A stretch of 64,000 nucleotides of DNA, taken from Gordonia namibiensis NBRC 108229 (GTDB taxonomy: Bacteria > Actinomycetota > Actinomycetes > Mycobacteriales > Mycobacteriaceae). Position numbers and translations under genes: made by a program. Positions 57,599 to 64,000 of this stretch are shown one piece after another; within the stretch, counting starts at the first letter, position 1, and every line of letters starts with the position of its first letter. The notes beneath the pieces were generated by a model, which searched no databases, had not been told where the DNA came from, and saw only the letters and a program-made list of their open reading frames with translations. Location: assembly GCF_000298235.1 (NCBI RefSeq), contig NZ_BAHE01000010.1:186001-250000 (forward strand), in the 5' to 3' direction.

Positions 57599-58645
57599 TC
57601 AGAGCTGACTGACCCGCACCGACATCGCCGGGTCGGAGGCCACCGTGAGCGGCGACGGCGCCGCCCCTCCGGCGATCACGTGGGCACCCAGGGTGGCGAT
57701 CATGACCCCGTTGTCGGTGCAGAGTCGCGGCTTGGGCACACGCAGCGTGATACCGGCGGCCGCGCAGCGTTCCTCCGCGAGCGACCGGATCCGCGAGTTG
57801 GCGGTGGCCCCGCCGCCGAGGACGAGGGTGTCGACCCCCAGATCGCCGCACGCACGGACCGCCTTCATGGTGAGCACGTCGGCGACGGCCTCCTGGAACG
57901 ACGCCGCGACATCGGCCACCGGAACCGCCGCCCCGTCGCGCTCACACTTCTCCACGTACCGCGCGACCGCCGTCTTGAGACCGCTGAAGGAGAAGTCGTT
58001 GCGGGCGTCGCGCGGGCCGGTCATCCCGCGGGGGAACGCGATGGCCTTCGGGTCACCGTCGCGGGCGGCACGGTCGAGGGCCGGCCCACCGGGGAAGCCG
58101 AGGTCGAGGAGCCGGGCGACCTTGTCGAAGGCCTCCCCCGCCGCATCGTCGACGGTGGTGCCGAGTTCGACGATCGGCTCGGCGAGATCGGTCACGTGCA
58201 GCAGATGGGTGTGTCCGCCTGACACGAGCAGCGCGACGCACTCGGGCATCGGACCGTGCTCGAGGGTGTCCACCGCGACGTGGCCACCGAGATGGTTCAT
58301 CGCGTACAGCGGCACGTCCCAGGCGAGTGCATAGGCCTTGGCCGCGGCGACGCCGACGAGCAGCGCACCGGCGAGCCCGGGTCCGATGGTGACGGCGATG
58401 GCATCGGGCCGGTCGATGCCGGCGGCCTCACGGGCGCGGCGCATCGTCGGCACGATGGCCTCGAGGTGTGCGCGCGAGGCGATCTCGGGGACGACACCGC
58501 CGAAGCGCGCGTGCTCGTCGACGCTCGAGGCGACCTCGTCGGCGAGCAAGGTCGCGTAGCCGGGGGTGTCACCGTCGGCCGGCGTCCAGCGCACGATCCC
58601 GACTCCGGTCTCGTCGCAGGAACTCTCGATGCCCATGACGATCAC
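57599..58645 (-). CDS. tsaD: tRNA N6-adenosine threonylcarbamoyltransferase TsaD
   Basis: 348 residues, ASKHA-fold Kae1/Qri7 enzyme. It starts [16 protein letters not shown] and has metal-binding His pair NHLGGHVA near 115, [10 protein letters not shown] near 138 and [12 protein letters not shown] near 270. With TsaB and TsaE it makes t6A37 in ANN-decoding tRNAs. GTG 58645 overlaps the rimI stop by four bases. It is the last gene of a tightly coupled operon from alr, followed by ~210 bp before groES. Confidence 0.96.
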   Translation of the reverse strand: MIVMGIESSCDETGVGIVRWTPADGDTPGYATLLADEVASSVDEHARFGGVVPEIASRAHLEAIVPTMRRAREAAGIDRPDAIAVTIGPGLAGALLVGVAAAKAYALAWDVPLYAMNHLGGHVAVDTLEHGPMPECVALLVSGGHTHLLHVTDLAEPIVELGTTVDDAAGEAFDKVARLLDLGFPGGPALDRAARDGDPKAIAFPRGMTGPRDARNDFSFSGLKTAVARYVEKCERDGAAVPVADVAASFQEAVADVLTMKAVRACGDLGVDTLVLGGGATANSRIRSLAEERCAAAGITLRVPKPRLCTDNGVMIATLGAHVIAGGAAPSPLTVASDPAMSVRVSQL

Positions 58646-59151
58646 GCCGGGCCCTCCTCGGGATCGAGCGGCCGCCCCGAACTCGGGACCCGCAACATCG
58701 TGTAGGCATCCGCGCCGGACGGCTGATAGTAGTTCCGGCGGATCCCGGCGGTGCTGAAGCCGTGCCGGGAGTACAGGGTGATCGCGACGTCGTTGTCGGT
58801 GCGGACCTCGAGGAAGACCGGTGCGTCGACGGCGTCGGCCACCGTCAGCATCGCGTCGAGCAGGGCCTTTCCGATCCCCCGACCGCGATGGGCGGGATCG
58901 ACGGCGATCGTGTGGATCTCGCACTCGTAGGCGTCGGGCTGACCGAGCGTGGAGATCCCGGCGTAACCGATGACCTCCCCACCCGCGCGTTCCCGCGCCG
59001 CGAAGTAGGTGTTGTAGGGCGCGTTCAGTTCGGCCCGGAACGCCGAGGCCGGCCACGGCGAGTCCTCGGCGAACATCTGCTTCTCCAGCGCCGCGCACCG
59101 CGGGATGTCGCCGTAGGTCAGTGCGTCGATGATCAGTTCCGGTGCCGTCAC
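58642..59151 (-). CDS. rimI: Ribosomal-protein-alanine N-acetyltransferase-like (RimI) GNAT protein
   Basis: 169 residues with GNAT fold. The acetyl-CoA loop is [19 protein letters not shown] (near 95), and [18 protein letters not shown] follows. In E. coli RimI acetylates ribosomal protein S18. Mycobacterial RimI seems to have wider N-terminal acetylation activity. GTG 59151 overlaps the tsaB stop by four bases and rimI overlaps tsaD by four. Context in the t6A operon is conserved in actinobacteria. Confidence 0.92.
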   Translation of the reverse strand: MTAPELIIDALTYGDIPRCAALEKQMFAEDSPWPASAFRAELNAPYNTYFAARERAGGEVIGYAGISTLGQPDAYECEIHTIAVDPAHRGRGIGKALLDAMLTVADAVDAPVFLEVRTDNDVAITLYSRHGFSTAGIRRNYYQPSGADAYTMLRVPSSGRPLDPEEGPA

Positions 59152-59885
59152 CGCGCGGCTCCCAGTTTCCGGGCCTTCTGCTCGACCGCGTCGGGGCGTC
59201 GGAGGTACAGCGGCACAAGGGGTTCGGGAATCTCGCCGGCGATGATCGCGGGGGCGGCCGCCGCGACGAGTCCGCGCGCCGATGGCACGGTGGCCTGGGG
59301 CGGCGCTCCCGTCCAGCCGACCAGTTCCAGATGTGACGCCGAACCCGACGCCGCGCCGACCTCGCCGGCGGTGAAGACCGGGGACAACTCGTCGGCGACC
59401 GCCGCCGGGGCGGTGACCTCGGGGCCGCGCACCCGCGCACCGTCGCGGTACAGCGCCCAGTACACCTCTCGGCGCCGGGCGTCGGTGACGACGAGGACGT
59501 CGGGACGGCCGGCGGGCGGGGTCGTGTCGAGGGCGAGCGCATCCAGCGAACACACGCCGTACGCAGGGAGGCCGAGCGCGTCGGCGAAGGCCGCACCGGT
59601 GGCCATACCCACGCGCAGGCCGGTGAACGGCCCGGGACCGCATCCGACGACCACCGCGGCCAGCGCATCGCGGGAGATCCCGGACTCGGCAAGGCATTCC
59701 GCGATCAGGGTGGTGAGCAGTTCCGCATGTCGGCGATGGTCGGTGACGACGCGCTCGGCGAGCGCCCTCACGTCGGCGACCGTCTCCCCGGTCAGTTGGA
59801 CGATCCCGGTGACCACCGAGTCGGTCGCGCTGTCGATCGCGAGCACCGTCCGCGCCGCGTCGAGATCTCCTCCGCCGGAACTCAT
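59148..59885 (-). CDS. tsaB: t6A synthesis protein TsaB
   Basis: 245 residues, a shorter, non-catalytic ASKHA relative of TsaD. Marks are [16 protein letters not shown] near the start and [28 protein letters not shown] near 75-100. It forms the TsaBD heterodimer needed for threonylcarbamoyl transfer. ATG 59885 overlaps the tsaE stop by four bases, and its own stop overlaps rimI. A Met seven codons upstream is less likely because it lies inside tsaE. Confidence 0.94.
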   Translation of the reverse strand: MSSGGGDLDAARTVLAIDSATDSVVTGIVQLTGETVADVRALAERVVTDHRRHAELLTTLIAECLAESGISRDALAAVVVGCGPGPFTGLRVGMATGAAFADALGLPAYGVCSLDALALDTTPPAGRPDVLVVTDARRREVYWALYRDGARVRGPEVTAPAAVADELSPVFTAGEVGAASGSASHLELVGWTGAPPQATVPSARGLVAAAAPAIIAGEIPEPLVPLYLRRPDAVEQKARKLGAAR

Positions 59886-60445
59886 TCCTCGGTCACCCAC
59901 TCCCATTCCACATGTCGCACATCGGTGTCCACGTCGCGGCGCAAGCGCACCACGAGATAGCGCTGGGCCAGCCGCTCGGCAACACCCTCACCCCATTCGA
60001 CCACGACGACCGCATCGGTCAGCTCGGTGTCGAGATCCAGGGCGTCGAGTTCGTCGAGACCGCCGCGTGCCAGGCCGCCTTCCCCGTCGTCACCGGCCAG
60101 CCCGAGCCGGTAGGCGTCGACGTGGACCATCGCCGGGCCGCCGGGACGGCCCGGCCGGTGCTCACGCGCGATGATGAAGGTCGGCGACGTGACGCGGCCC
60201 TCGATCCCCAGACCTGCGCCGATCCCGCGCGCCAGAGCGGTCTTGCCCGCGCCGAGCGGGCCGTCGAGGATCACGAGGTCACCCGGGGAGAGCACGGTCG
60301 CGAGTTCGGCGCCGAAAGCCTCGGTGTCGGCGACCTCCGGCAACTCGCGGGTCCCGGTGCGGTCGGTGACCGGCGTCGGGTGCGTACGGTCTGCGTGCAT
60401 ACGGTCGGTCTGCGTTTCGTCTGGGTGAGATCCCTCGGGGCTCAT
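59882..60445 (-). CDS. tsaE: t6A synthesis ATPase TsaE
   Basis: 187 residues. P-loop LDGPLGAGKTALARGIGAGLG near 70, SPTFIIAREH near 95, and VVVVEWGEGV near 150. It drives TsaBD cycling by ATP hydrolysis. The first ~40 residues (MSPEGSHPDETQTDRMHADRTHP) are a hydrophilic extension not seen in short TsaE proteins. ATG 60445 overlaps the upstream hydrolase stop by four bases. Confidence 0.95.
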   Translation of the reverse strand: MSPEGSHPDETQTDRMHADRTHPTPVTDRTGTRELPEVADTEAFGAELATVLSPGDLVILDGPLGAGKTALARGIGAGLGIEGRVTSPTFIIAREHRPGRPGGPAMVHVDAYRLGLAGDDGEGGLARGGLDELDALDLDTELTDAVVVVEWGEGVAERLAQRYLVVRLRRDVDTDVRHVEWEWVTEE

Positions 60446-61584
60446 GCCTTCGCCCGCCTCTTCCACCAGCGCCGACGAGGAGCCGGCAGGGCGACCCGGG
60501 CGCGGTCCACCAGATCGACGATCGCGTCGCTGACCAATCGTGGTTCCTCCATCTGGACCATGTGTCCGGCTCCCTTGACCACCACGAGACGGGAGTCCGG
60601 TCCGAGCTGGGCGAACATGCGCACCGAGTTCGGCAGGGGTGTCAGCCGGTCCTTGTCGCCGCAGACCACGGTCGTGGGCACCTGCGCCAGCACCGGCAGA
60701 GCCGTCGACTCGTCGTGGATCTCCAAGGCGTGCAGGAAGTTCACGATGGTCTCGATCGGCGTGGACTGGATCATCTTCTCCACGGCGCTACCGAGCGCCG
60801 GGCTGAAGAACGCCGGACCGAAGCTGGCCGCGACGAGCACCGGTTCGAGGGCCTGACGGGTCAAACCGCGGCCCGCCTGGACCAGGCGCGGTGCTCGGCG
60901 AACACTCAGCCGGAAGGCGTCGACCACCGGATTGCCAAGGCCCTCACCGAGTCCCGCTTCGGTCAGTCCCCGAGAGGCGGTCGCGACGAGACCGACCCCG
61001 GCAACCGGCCCGGTGGACGAGAACAGCGCCGGGTGCCGGCGCGCCAGACCCATCACCGTCATGCCGCCCATCGAATGACCCACGACCACAACGGGCCCGC
61101 TGGTCACCGTCGAGCGGATGACCGCCGCGGCATCGTCGGCGAGCTGCGCGATGGTACAGGTCTCCACCGGCGCGGGATCGCTCTCGCCATGGCCGCGGTG
61201 GTCGTAGAAGACGAAGCGGTAGTTGCGGTCTGCCCACTCCTCGCCAAGCTGCTCACACTGGAAGTGCCAGCTCGCGAGCCGCAGGCTGAACCCGTGCACG
61301 AAGACGATGGTGAGCTCGGGCGGAGTGCCGTTCGGGACGTCACCGAGGTCGATGGTCCGGACCGCGAGATCGAGGCCGTCGTCGGTGGTCACGGTTCGCG
61401 CGTTCTCGTCGTACATCGTGGTGAGATCGATGTCGGCGTGCGGATCGGTCTTGCCGACCACGCTCTTGCGCGCGAGGTTGCGCGCCGCACCGATCGCCGC
61501 CATGCCGCCCAGTGCGGCGACACCGGCCACCCCGGCCAGCAGCCCGACGCGTTCGGAATCGTCCACCACACTCACCCCGCTCAC
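60442..61584 (-). CDS. Alpha/beta hydrolase with N-terminal membrane segment
   Basis: 380 residues. A hydrophobic Ala/Gly-rich N-terminal helix (about 12-33) precedes the hydrolase fold. The oxyanion segment is FVHGFSLRLASWHFQ, the nucleophile elbow GHSMGG (Ser near 172), the acid in VVCGDKDRLTP and His in GAGHMVQME. The substrate is unknown. It sits between alr and tsaE with 4-bp overlaps on both sides, the same place as Rv3422c/Rv3423c spacing in mycobacteria has a hydrolase in several mycolata. A membrane or envelope ester is a plausible target (inference). Confidence 0.9.
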   Translation of the reverse strand: MSGVSVVDDSERVGLLAGVAGVAALGGMAAIGAARNLARKSVVGKTDPHADIDLTTMYDENARTVTTDDGLDLAVRTIDLGDVPNGTPPELTIVFVHGFSLRLASWHFQCEQLGEEWADRNYRFVFYDHRGHGESDPAPVETCTIAQLADDAAAVIRSTVTSGPVVVVGHSMGGMTVMGLARRHPALFSSTGPVAGVGLVATASRGLTEAGLGEGLGNPVVDAFRLSVRRAPRLVQAGRGLTRQALEPVLVAASFGPAFFSPALGSAVEKMIQSTPIETIVNFLHALEIHDESTALPVLAQVPTTVVCGDKDRLTPLPNSVRMFAQLGPDSRLVVVKGAGHMVQMEEPRLVSDAIVDLVDRARVALPAPRRRWWKRRAKA

Positions 61585-62738
61585 TCGTCGGCCACCGCCT
61601 CATCGCGGGCCGCGCCCGCGTGCAGGTAGCGCCGAACCACACGGTTGCCGACCTGGGAGACGATCTCGTAGTCGATGGTGCCGATGGCGTCGGCCCAATC
61701 CTTGGCCGTGATGCCGCCGCGGGCACCGGTGCCGAAGAGTTCGACCTCGTCGCCTTCCCGCACCCCGGCCCCGTCGGGTCCGAGGTCGATGACGAACTGG
61801 TCCATGCAGATTCGGCCGATACCGTCGAACAGGCGGTCGCCGATGCGGACCCGGATACGACCCGACAGCAGTCGCGGCACTCCGTCGGCGTAGCCGGCGG
61901 GGACGACCGCGACGACGGTGTCGCGCGGTGCGATCCAGGTGTGGCTGTAGGAGACGCCGGTGCCGGCGGCGACCTTCTTGACCAGGGCGACCCGTGCCGT
62001 CAGCGTCATGGCCGGGATGAGTCCGAAGTCGCCGAGTTCGGGGACCGGCGTACGGCCGTAGAGTGCGATCCCGGGCCGAACCATGTCGCGCGCCAGGTCC
62101 GGACGGGTCAGTGCCGCAGGCGAGTTCGCCATGTGCATGATCTCGGGTGCGGCGCCGAGGCGGGCCAGGTCGGCGGCCGCGGCGTCGAGTCGGGCGGCCT
62201 GTTCGCTGTTAAGCGGGTGGTCTGGTTCGTCGCCGCGGGCGAGGTGGCACATCACCGCGCGGACGGTGACCGCGCCCTCGGCGTGCGCCTTCGCGATCTT
62301 CTCGGCGAAGTCGTCCCATTCGTCGGTGGCGACCCCGCTGCGGTTGAGGCCGGTGTCGACCTTGGCCGTGACGCGCGCGGTGACTCCGGCGGCCCGGGCG
62401 GCGGCGACCACCGCGTCGAGCTGCCTGGCCGAGGACAGGGCGATGTCGATGTGGTCGGCGACCGCGCCCTCGAAGTCCGCACCCGGGGCGTGCAGCCATG
62501 CGGTGATCGGGGCGTCGACACCGGCGGCGCGCAGTGCGCGGGCCTCGGCGATGTGGGCGACGCCCAGCTCGGCGGCCCCCGCGGCCAGCACGGCCTTGGC
62601 GACCGGTACGGCGCCGTGGCCGTACGCGTCGGCCTTCACGACCGCCATCACGGCAGCATTCGAGGCGGTACGCAAGACGTCGAGGTTGTGCGCGATGGCG
62701 CCGAGGTCGACGGTCGCGGTCAGGGCAGCAGAAGTCAT
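61581..62738 (-). CDS. alr: Alanine racemase
   Basis: 385 residues, fold type III PLP enzyme. Schiff-base Lys is in VMAVVKADAYGHGAVPVAK (near 35), and the second-base Tyr is in GVSYSHTWIAPRDT near 265. It makes D-alanine for peptidoglycan. ATG 62738 begins MTSAALTATVDLGAIAHN. It is the first gene of the operon, and its stop overlaps the alpha/beta hydrolase start by four bases. With dacB in this window it covers supply and trimming of D-Ala. Confidence 0.96.
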   Translation of the reverse strand: MTSAALTATVDLGAIAHNLDVLRTASNAAVMAVVKADAYGHGAVPVAKAVLAAGAAELGVAHIAEARALRAAGVDAPITAWLHAPGADFEGAVADHIDIALSSARQLDAVVAAARAAGVTARVTAKVDTGLNRSGVATDEWDDFAEKIAKAHAEGAVTVRAVMCHLARGDEPDHPLNSEQAARLDAAAADLARLGAAPEIMHMANSPAALTRPDLARDMVRPGIALYGRTPVPELGDFGLIPAMTLTARVALVKKVAAGTGVSYSHTWIAPRDTVVAVVPAGYADGVPRLLSGRIRVRIGDRLFDGIGRICMDQFVIDLGPDGAGVREGDEVELFGTGARGGITAKDWADAIGTIDYEIVSQVGNRVVRRYLHAGAARDEAVADE

Positions 62739-62906
62739 CGCCGACCATTCTCCCAGATCGTCACCACCGATTTGTGCGCGGCGACCCGCAGAGCGCCGTG
62801 ACCAGCGGCTTCACCAACCCGTTTATGAGTAATCACACCGATGTGGCAGCGGCGGGGACACGGTTGGCTGGACGACACGTGCTGCTCACCTCCCCAGAAA
62901 GCGATC

Positions 62907-63371
62907 ATGTACGCCACCATGAACCCCGTGCCCGGTCATCCCAGCCCCGGTTTCCCCGATCCCCGGTTTCCCGATGACTTCGTCCCCGTGGATCCGGTCG
63001 TGTACGGCCCCGCCCGTACCGCCATCCCGGCCGGGCGGACCCCTGGCCTGCGCGAATCGGTCATCGCCTGGGTGTCGAACGGCTTGGCCTGGGTCTCCCT
63101 GTTCGCGTGCGGGGTCCTGTTCTTCGTCGCGATCCTCGAGGCGCTGGGCGAGAACGACGCAGACGGATGGGTGGTCGCGGCGATCGTCATGTATGTGGTG
63201 GGTGTGGTGGCGACCATCGGCGCGGCGGTCGGCCTGATCGCATCGTTCGTGAGACGTCTCGGCGCCGACGAACTGCACCGGCCGGGACCGATCGCGGATC
63301 TGGTGATGCTCACGGTCGTCACGCTGATCAGCGCGGCGGGGTGTGCGTCTCCGTTGCTGTTCTTCCTGTAG
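62907..63371 (+). CDS. Hypothetical three-helix membrane protein
   Basis: 154 residues: a Pro-rich, His-containing N-terminus (MYATMNPVPGHPSPG...) to about residue 50, then three hydrophobic segments (about 58-80, 90-113, 128-150). No family was recognised. ATG 62907 follows AGAAAG. ATG 62919 is an alternative. It is divergent from alr and its 3' end overlaps the convergent nnrD gene by 44 bp. Confidence 0.7.
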   Translation: MYATMNPVPGHPSPGFPDPRFPDDFVPVDPVVYGPARTAIPAGRTPGLRESVIAWVSNGLAWVSLFACGVLFFVAILEALGENDADGWVVAAIVMYVVGVVATIGAAVGLIASFVRRLGADELHRPGPIADLVMLTVVTLISAAGCASPLLFFL

Positions 63372-63999
63372 CGAACTCCCTGATCGCCGGGCGCAGCGCC
63401 GCGAGCAGCGCGGACGCACCGATCGGGGCTCCTCGGCTCGCCAGCAGAGCGGCGTGGGCGTGGACGCGGGCCGCCCAGGCCCCCGCCTCCTGCGGCGACC
63501 GGCCGACGGCGAGCAGCGAGCCGGCGATCCCGGCCAGCACGTCACCGGCACCGGCGGTCGCGGCCCACGACGACCCGGCGTCGTTGCCGACGACCCTCCC
63601 CGACGGATCGGCGACCAGCGTGATCCGGCCCTTCAGAAGGACCGTGACACCCCATCGGGCGGCGAGGTCGGCGACCGCGGACACCCGATCGGCGCCCACC
63701 TCGGCCCCGGTCAACCGCGCGAACTCGCCGGCATGCGGGGTCAGGAGTGTCGGTGCCGCGCGACCTGCGACCAGCCCCGGTTCATTCGACACGATGGTGA
63801 GCGCGTCGGCGTCGACGAGCACCGGCAGATCGGAGTCGAGGACGGTACGCAGCAGCGCCGTCGCGGCGGCGTCGGTGCCCATACCCGGACCCACCACCCA
63901 GGCCTGGACCCGGCCGGCGTCGGCGAGGTCCGGCGCGGCGACCACCTCGGGGAAGTGCGACACCACCTCGGCGTGCGCCGAACCGACGTATCGCGTCAT
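63328..63999 (-). CDS. nnrD: ADP/ATP-dependent NAD(P)H-hydrate dehydratase, 5' truncated by the window edge
   Basis: The gene enters from beyond base 64000 on the reverse strand, so the N-terminus (including any NAD(P)HX epimerase domain) is missing. The visible ~223 residues are a ribokinase-like domain: VVGPGMGTD, LVDADALTI, LLTPHAGEFARL, VLLKG and the catalytic ATAGAGDVLAGIAGSLLA (Asp). It repairs damaged NAD(P)H hydrates. The first Met seen is internal by comparison with the family. The tail overlaps the convergent membrane protein gene. Confidence 0.93.
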   Translation of the reverse strand: MTRYVGSAHAEVVSHFPEVVAAPDLADAGRVQAWVVGPGMGTDAAATALLRTVLDSDLPVLVDADALTIVSNEPGLVAGRAAPTLLTPHAGEFARLTGAEVGADRVSAVADLAARWGVTVLLKGRITLVADPSGRVVGNDAGSSWAATAGAGDVLAGIAGSLLAVGRSPQEAGAWAARVHAHAALLASRGAPIGASALLAALRPAIREFATGRTATETHTPPR

Positions 64000-64000
64000 A

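Noticed and set aside
58646..59692. In-frame extension of tsaD through rimI and tsaB
   Set aside because: Composition is Arg/Pro-rich shadow sequence. TsaD homology starts at the GTG overlapping the rimI stop.

Overview
The window is about 64 kb of high-GC chromosomal DNA from a mycolic-acid actinobacterium, most likely Gordonia or a close relative. The evidence is WhiB3, SigD with its RsdA anti-sigma factor, DUF5319, a Rv2578c-type radical SAM protein, GroEL1 with a His-rich tail, the dnaE2/imuA/imuB mutasome, an actinobacterial SAM-IV riboswitch, and a gene order that closely follows the mycobacterial dacB-trpS-metY-metX-folD-dnaE2-guaA-choD-guaB3-guaB-sigD-whiB3-groEL1-groES-tsaD-alr series. 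No rRNA, tRNA, CRISPR array, transposase or phage gene was recognised.

Region by region. (1) 1-2262: the 3' part of a class III aminotransferase and a D-Ala-D-Ala carboxypeptidase. (2) 2266-10985: an accessory catabolic cluster of two divergent operons. The reverse arm is LLM monooxygenase, SDR, phenylacetate-CoA ligase-like enzyme, PDR-type 2Fe-2S reductase and flavin reductase. The forward arm is DUF35, thiolase-like enzyme, cytochrome P450 and TetR regulator. Two inverted repeats lie in the shared promoter region. (3) 10945-16204: YihY membrane protein, TrpS, exonuclease III, an iron module (bfd-bfr) behind two IdeR-like boxes, and an MFS exporter. (4) 16294-25928: a secreted PE-PPE/cutinase-like hydrolase with a long Ser/Gly/Asp tail, the SAM-IV riboswitch with metY-metX, a membrane-anchored Hsp70-like protein, DUF3017-folD, a PLP dehydratase, TrmL and a DUF167 protein. 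(5) 25976-38955: the SOS mutasome (dnaE2, imuA-imuB, each behind a LexA box), an acyl-CoA reductase-like enzyme with a D-threonine aldolase-like enzyme, a pRiA4b ORF-3/UPF0158 fusion, a large palindromic repeat, a radical SAM protein and a Ser/Thr kinase.

(6) 39048-42896: a PspC-type histidine kinase/LuxR response regulator pair divergent from a PspC/LiaF-like membrane protein, resembling a cell-envelope stress module. (7) 42958-51231: guaA, a bioYMN biotin ECF transporter, a ChoD-type GMC oxidoreductase, guaB3 and guaB, so most of the late GMP pathway is here. (8) 51401-57598: DUF5319, sigD-rsdA, a hypothetical gene, whiB3, and groES-groEL1 under a CIRCE operator. (9) 57599-64000: a tightly overlapping operon alr, alpha/beta hydrolase, tsaE, tsaB, rimI, tsaD (tRNA t6A synthesis plus cell-wall D-alanine), then a small membrane protein and a truncated nnrD.

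Most of the window is conserved core chromosome. The clearest accessory element is the catabolic cluster at 2.3-11 kb, whose substrate cannot be read from the sequence. Other points for follow-up are the redox pairing in that cluster, the Hsp70-like membrane protein, the pRiA4b/UPF0158 fusion, the repeat element at 36.4-36.6 kb and the palindromes upstream of whiB3.
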